Assembly (NCBI GenBank): GCA_047638395.1
Contig: JBLIMV010000004.1
Coordinates: 124,001 to 188,000, forward strand
Source: CAXBCP01 sp047638395
Lineage (GTDB): Bacteria > Pseudomonadota > Alphaproteobacteria > MPNO01 > UBA830
Direction of reading: 5' to 3'
DNA: 64,000 nt
Shown here: piece by piece, positions 59,913-64,000 of the stretch
Numbering within the stretch: position 1 is the stretch's first letter
Layout of the letters: the number at the start of each line of letters is the position of its first letter
Notes under the pieces: generated by a model
Seen by the model: only the letters and a program-made list of their open reading frames with translations
Database searches by the model: none
What the model was told of the DNA's origin: nothing
Program-made: the position numbers and the translations under genes

Positions 59913-61319
59913 ATGACACAGAAACCCTCCTCTCCGATGGCACGTCTGCCATCCGTCGACCGGTTGCTCAACGCGGACGCAAGCGCGCCACTGATCGACG
60001 GGTTCGGCCGGACCGAAACGACGGCCGCTATCCGGCAGACTCTGGCGGGAATTCGCAAACAGATGGCGGCTTCAGGCGGCGAACCACCGGAAGATGCCGC
60101 CATTCTCGACACGGTATCTGAAGACTTGAAGCGCAACGCAGCACCGTCGCTGCGCCCGGTCTTCAACCTGACGGGCACGGTTCTGCATACCAATCTCGGG
60201 CGCGCCTCCCTGCCCGAAGAAGCAATCGACGCGGTCGCAGCCGCAGCGCGCGGGGCAAGCAACCTGGAATACCGTATTTCAGAAGGCAAACGCGGCGACC
60301 GCGACGAACATATCGAAGACCAGCTCTGCGCCATGACCGGCGCGGAAGCCGCGACCATCGTCAATAACAATGCCGCCGCGGTGATGCTGGTGCTCAACAC
60401 TTTTGCACTCGGCAAAGAAGTACCGACGTCACGGGGTGAGCTGATCGAAATCGGCGGATCGTTCAGGATGCCCGATATCATGGCGCAATCCGGCTGCACG
60501 CTGGTCGAGGTCGGCACCACCAACCGCACCCATCTGAAAGATTTCGCCGGCGCCATCGGGCCAGAGACCGGCATGATCATGAAGGTGCATACCAGCAACT
60601 ACGTGGTCGAAGGCTTTACCGCCGACGTACCGGAGCCCGAGCTCGCAAAGCTCTGCCATGACAATAATATTCCCTTTGCCATCGATCTCGGCAGCGGCAC
60701 GCTGACTGATCTTGCGCAGTTCGGCCTGCCGCATGAGCCGACGCCGATGGAAGCGATGAAACACGGCGCCGATGTGATCACGTTCTCCGGCGACAAGCTG
60801 CTGGGCGGGCCGCAGGCGGGTATCATCGTCGGCACAAAGGATTACATCGCGCAGATCAAAAAAAATCCGATGAAGCGCGCGCTCCGCTGCGACAAGATGA
60901 CGATTGCCGCCCTGTCTGCCGTGTTGCGGCTTTATGCCGACCCGGACCGTCTGGTCGAACGGGTGCCGACGCTGCGCCTGCTGGCCCGCCCCGTCGATGC
61001 GATCCGGGGTGTTGCCGAAAGAATTGGTCCGGCCGTTGCCGCCGCGGTTGACGGGTTCGGGTCTGTCACCGACACGGCGTGCGAAAGCCAGATTGGCTCC
61101 GGCGCCCTGCCGACACGGCGAATTGCGAGCGCGGGTCTGGCGATTACACCCGATGCCAGGAGCGGTACGGCACTGAAAGCACTGGCAGAGGCGTTTCGCG
61201 CGCTGCCGGTGCCGGTCATCGGACGCATCCAGGACGACGCGTTTATCCTCGATCTCCGCTGTCTTGAGGACGAAGACGGATTTACCGCACAGCTTTCGGC
61301 GCTTGATCTTCCGCGATGA
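59913..61319 (+). CDS. selA: L-seryl-tRNA(Sec) selenium transferase
   Basis: The protein has 468 residues and converts Ser-tRNA(Sec) to Sec-tRNA(Sec) with selenophosphate, using PLP. The PLP lysine lies in FSGDKLLGGPQAG. With the start chosen at ATG 59913 it is K295, the same number as in E. coli SelA, which supports this start over the ATG at 59937 or the upstream frame from 59763. The N-terminal LPSVDRLLNA is the usual SelA beginning, and the N-terminal domain binds tRNA(Sec). The stop overlaps the selB start (ATGA). selA, selB and the tRNA-Sec gene form one cluster; selD is not in the window. Confidence 0.97.
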   Translation: MTQKPSSPMARLPSVDRLLNADASAPLIDGFGRTETTAAIRQTLAGIRKQMAASGGEPPEDAAILDTVSEDLKRNAAPSLRPVFNLTGTVLHTNLGRASLPEEAIDAVAAAARGASNLEYRISEGKRGDRDEHIEDQLCAMTGAEAATIVNNNAAAVMLVLNTFALGKEVPTSRGELIEIGGSFRMPDIMAQSGCTLVEVGTTNRTHLKDFAGAIGPETGMIMKVHTSNYVVEGFTADVPEPELAKLCHDNNIPFAIDLGSGTLTDLAQFGLPHEPTPMEAMKHGADVITFSGDKLLGGPQAGIIVGTKDYIAQIKKNPMKRALRCDKMTIAALSAVLRLYADPDRLVERVPTLRLLARPVDAIRGVAERIGPAVAAAVDGFGSVTDTACESQIGSGALPTRRIASAGLAITPDARSGTALKALAEAFRALPVPVIGRIQDDAFILDLRCLEDEDGFTAQLSALDLPR

Positions 61320-63241
61320 TTATCGCGACCGCGGGCCATGTCGATCATGGCAAGACACTGCTGATCAAAACGCTGACCGGGATCGACACAGATCGGCTGC
61401 CCGAAGAGAAAAAACGTAATCTTACCATCGATCTCGGTTTCGCCTATCTGCCGCTCGACGGTGCGGAGACCATTGGATTTATCGATGTACCGGGCCATGA
61501 GCGCTTTATCCGCAACATGCTCTGCGGGGTCGCCGGGATCGATTTCGTGCTGTTCATCGTTGCCGCCGATGACGGCCCCATGCCGCAGACCCGGGAACAT
61601 CTCGCCATCCTCGATTTGCTGGGCGTCAGCCGCGGCGCCGTGGCCCTGACCAAGATCGACCGGGTCAGCGAGGAGCGCGCCGCCGAAGTTGCCGAGGATA
61701 TCGAGCTTCTGTTCACCGATACCTCGCTGGAGGGACTCCCGGTCTTCCCGGTATCCGCGATGACCGGCGAGGGTATCGACGGGCTCAAAGGCCACCTGCT
61801 CGCCGTCGCCGCCGATCTGCCGCCGCGCCCGGTGACGGGCAATTTCCGCCTCGCCATCGACCGCAGTTTCGACGTGGTGGGGGCAGGTCTTGTTGTCACA
61901 GGCACAGCATTTTCGGGCCGGGTAGAGGCGGACGAGGCGGCCCGCGTACTGGGTGCTGACATGGATGTGCGTATTCGCGGTATCCACGCGCAAAACGCCA
62001 AGGCCGATAGTGGCCGCGCCGGTCAGCGTTGCGCGCTTAACCTGGCGGGCACGGCGCTCGACAAGGACCTGATCGAACGGGGCGACTGGGTCGTGACCGG
62101 TAATTTGCCGGCACCCGCCCCCAAACTGGACATCCGCCTGCGCGTGCTGAAATCGGAAGGCCGCGCGCTGGCGCACTGGACACCGGTTCATGTGCATCTG
62201 GGGGCGGCAGAAACCACCGGCCGTGTCGCCATTCTGGGAGCCACCAGCATCGCGCCCGGCGAAAGCGGGCTGGCACAAATCGTTCTCGACCGGCCGATTG
62301 GCGCCGTGCATGGCGACGGGCTGATCCTGCGCGACCAGTCGGCGCAGCGCACCCTCGGCGGTGGCCGGGTGATCGATCTTTTCCCGCCGGCCCGCGGCCG
62401 CGCCAAGCCCGACCGGCTCTCGTTCCTACACGCCATGGAAGACGCGGATGACGGCACCGCTTTGTCTGCATTGCTGGAGACGATGCCCAACGGGCTTCAC
62501 CTCGACCGGTTTGCGTCTACCCGCAACCTGACCGATGACGATATGGAAGCGCTCGCCGAACTGGTGCCGATGAAATCTGTCCGTACCGAGACCGGCACGC
62601 TCGGATTCTCGGACGAGCGCTGGTCCGCCGTGCGCACCGCTGTCCTCGAAGGTCTCGCCGCCTGGCATAAAAAATCACCCGACACGGTCGGGCCCGGCGA
62701 AAACCGCATCCTTGGCGGCACCGGAATCCGCCTGCCGCCGGAAGCAGCTGTCGCCATTGCCGCCGAACTGGTGCGCGAAAAGGTTATCGTCAAAGAAGGC
62801 ATGGGTGTGCGCCTGCCGTCCCATCAGCCGAGCCTTCAGGGCGCCGACGCCACCAACTGGAAGAAGATCAAGCCGATGCTGATCGATGGCGGCCTGCGCC
62901 CGCCCGTCGTTGTCGAGATCGCAGAAGCAATCGGCAGTGAGCCGCGCAAGGTGGAATCCCTGCTGGTCCGCGCCGGGCGTCACGGACTGGTGGTACGGAT
63001 CGCGAAAAACCGGTTCTACCCGCCGGGAACCCTGCGCCAGCTGGCGGAAATTGCAGAGACGGTTTCAGCCAATGTCGAGGACGGCATGGTAACAGCCGCG
63101 AATTTCCGCGATGCCACCGATGTCGGCCGTAACGTCGCCATCGAAGTACTGGAATTTTTCGACAAGGTGAAATTCACCCGCCGCGTCGGCAACGGACACG
63201 AAGTCATCCGCCCGGCAGCAGAGGCCTTTAGCGGAGACTAA
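61316..63241 (+). CDS. selB: Selenocysteine-specific elongation factor SelB
   Basis: The protein has 641 residues. SelB is an EF-Tu-like GTPase that brings Sec-tRNA(Sec) to UGA codons marked by a SECIS hairpin. G1 is GHVDHGKT at 7-14, the G3 motif DVPGHERF is at 57-64 and G4 TKID is at 112-115. After domains II and III, the C-terminal part (about 400-641) consists of winged-helix modules that bind the mRNA hairpin. Translation is coupled to selA. The tRNA-Sec gene lies 25 bases downstream. Its presence makes UGA decoding at 47732 feasible. Confidence 0.97.
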   Translation: MIIATAGHVDHGKTLLIKTLTGIDTDRLPEEKKRNLTIDLGFAYLPLDGAETIGFIDVPGHERFIRNMLCGVAGIDFVLFIVAADDGPMPQTREHLAILDLLGVSRGAVALTKIDRVSEERAAEVAEDIELLFTDTSLEGLPVFPVSAMTGEGIDGLKGHLLAVAADLPPRPVTGNFRLAIDRSFDVVGAGLVVTGTAFSGRVEADEAARVLGADMDVRIRGIHAQNAKADSGRAGQRCALNLAGTALDKDLIERGDWVVTGNLPAPAPKLDIRLRVLKSEGRALAHWTPVHVHLGAAETTGRVAILGATSIAPGESGLAQIVLDRPIGAVHGDGLILRDQSAQRTLGGGRVIDLFPPARGRAKPDRLSFLHAMEDADDGTALSALLETMPNGLHLDRFASTRNLTDDDMEALAELVPMKSVRTETGTLGFSDERWSAVRTAVLEGLAAWHKKSPDTVGPGENRILGGTGIRLPPEAAVAIAAELVREKVIVKEGMGVRLPSHQPSLQGADATNWKKIKPMLIDGGLRPPVVVEIAEAIGSEPRKVESLLVRAGRHGLVVRIAKNRFYPPGTLRQLAEIAETVSANVEDGMVTAANFRDATDVGRNVAIEVLEFFDKVKFTRRVGNGHEVIRPAAEAFSGD

Positions 63242-63266
63242 AATTCGGGTATTGTCCCGCCGCGTA

Positions 63267-63362
63267 GGAAGAGAATCGTTCCCCGGTGGGGCGCCCGGTC
63301 TTCAAAACCGGTGAGGGGCGTTAGACGTCCCTGGTGGGTTCGACTCCCACTCTTTTCCGCCA
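63267..63362 (+). tRNA. selC: tRNA-Sec (selC), anticodon UCA
   Basis: This is a 96-base tRNA with an 8-bp acceptor stem (63267-63274 with 63351-63358), discriminator G and encoded CCA (63360-63362). The anticodon loop CTTCAAA (63300-63306) on stem CCGGT/ACCGG gives UCA, which reads UGA. A long variable arm with a 6-bp stem follows, then the T loop GTTCGACTC. The extended acceptor and variable arms are typical of bacterial tRNA-Sec. Confidence 0.96.
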
Positions 63363-63416
63363 ATTTTCCTGACAACGCGGGGCCTGACGGGGCCTGCAAA
63401 GAACCGCTTGCCGCGC

Positions 63417-64000
63417 CTATAATATATTCGCAGCCAGGTAACCGTTGAAATTGTTGGCGTCCGCGCCAGGGTCGTACGACGATTCTCCCGCCGAGGGTGG
63501 ATCGAAGGTCGCCATAGCACTGACGAGCTGCTGGATTTCGCCCGATTGAGCAGATTGCGTGTCCAGACCGTTCGCCGGATCCCACCCCTCGGGCTTGTAT
63601 GCCCATACATCGCCGGTGATATCGTCAACGACACCGACGAAAATGTCGTAATCGTCGACATAATCCCATTTGCCGAGCACACCGGTAAATACGGAGGGGG
63701 TCGTTGGCACGTCCTGCACGCTGACCGTCGGCGCCCGTTCGATCTCCCAACCGGTTGCATCGGGTCCGGTATCCGGTGCCGACAGATACCATACGTCGGC
63801 TTCTCCATTCCAAAGCACGAACCGATCGCGAACGGGATCGTACTCCATGCCAAAGGTTGTATCGAGCACGAAGCCGCCGCTGACATCAGTTGGAGTGAAA
63901 AGAACGTTGTCATTCCTCGGCCCTGCAGTATCGAGATCCCAGTAGGTAAATGCGTTCCCGGCCGTTCGAACAAAAATATTATCGTCCGAACTATAGGCCC
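63417..64000 (-). CDS. Beta-propeller-like protein, C-terminal part (runs off the window)
   Basis: The frame is open from the right edge of the window to the TAG at 63417-63419, so only the last 194 or so residues are seen; the start lies outside. The sequence has Kelch/galactose-oxidase-like repeats with the pattern FGMEYDPVRDRFVLWNG...DVWYLSAP and a related WDYVDDYDIFVGVVDDITGDVWAYKP. It is acidic and Asp/Gly/Tyr/Trp-rich, as in secreted beta-propellers. A shorter GTG start at 63869 would cut a repeat and is not favoured. No function is assigned. Confidence 0.75.
   Translation of the reverse strand, partial: AYSSDDNIFVRTAGNAFTYWDLDTAGPRNDNVLFTPTDVSGGFVLDTTFGMEYDPVRDRFVLWNGEADVWYLSAPDTGPDATGWEIERAPTVSVQDVPTTPSVFTGVLGKWDYVDDYDIFVGVVDDITGDVWAYKPEGWDPANGLDTQSAQSGEIQQLVSAMATFDPPSAGESSYDPGADANNFNGYLAANIL

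Noticed and set aside
1..64000. CRISPR array, prophage, insertion sequence or integrative element
   Set aside because: No regularly spaced direct repeats, transposase, integrase or phage structural genes were seen; the two tRNA genes show no duplicated attachment ends.

Overview
The window is high-GC DNA that reads as an alphaproteobacterial chromosome. The best fit is a Rhodospirillales-like aerobic heterotroph rich in tripartite tricarboxylate (TTT) transporters. This rests on gene content (hopanoid-type hpnA/hpnN, TctABC sets, Rrf2, long-form indolepyruvate oxidoreductase, RF3, ETF) and on gene style (ATGA overlaps, CCA-encoding tRNAs). I cannot place it more finely from sequence alone. 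There is no phage, transposase, integrase or CRISPR array.

Layout. 0-2.3 kb: ETF (etfB end, etfA) and a 3-hydroxyacyl-CoA dehydrogenase, closed by a strong terminator. 2.3-4.7 kb: two tandem luciferase-like monooxygenases. 5-8.1 kb: a urc1-urc4-upp operon, the bacterial form of the fungal URC uracil-degradation pathway. 8.1-13 kb: an overlapping operon of hpnA, an HpnN-like RND exporter and two CDP-alcohol phosphatidyltransferase homologues that lack the last catalytic-motif aspartate. 13-25.3 kb: an apparent catabolic island with an SRPBCC protein, two VOC proteins, a TctCBA transporter, two alpha/beta hydrolases, NIPSNAP, SDR, a Rieske oxygenase and an ABC exporter. 25.4-29.8 kb: a giant secreted protein with DM9-like repeats and a lysine-rich tail. 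29.9-36.9 kb: a probable tricarballylate/aconitate operon (tcuA, tcuB, prpF, tctC, fused tctA-tctB). 37-42 kb: SixA-like phosphatase, acyl-CoA synthetase, a PEP-CTERM-type protein, a flavin oxidoreductase coupled to an Rrf2 regulator, and tRNA-Leu(UAA). 42.5-47.2 kb: palindromic repeats, a malate/lactate dehydrogenase, an amidohydrolase and a chemoreceptor. 50.4-59.8 kb: homogentisate degradation (hmgA, fahA), RF3, and iorA-iorB with an ankyrin protein.

The most interesting result ties 47.5 kb to 60-63.4 kb. At 47480-48091 a thioredoxin-fold (AhpC/TSA-like) gene is interrupted by a TGA exactly where the first cysteine of a W-C-P-x-C redox motif belongs. Twenty bases after it lies a hairpin with the GGUC loop known from the E. 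coli fdhF SECIS. The window also carries selA, selB and a tRNA-Sec with anticodon UCA. I therefore read this gene as an exported selenoprotein with a UxxC active site, which ordinary gene callers would split or lose.

Iron-sulfur, flavin, selenium and aromatic-acid chemistry recur. ETF with the acyl-CoA enzymes, homogentisate cleavage and indolepyruvate oxidation all feed acyl-CoA or central carbon pools, while two separate TTT systems import carboxylates.
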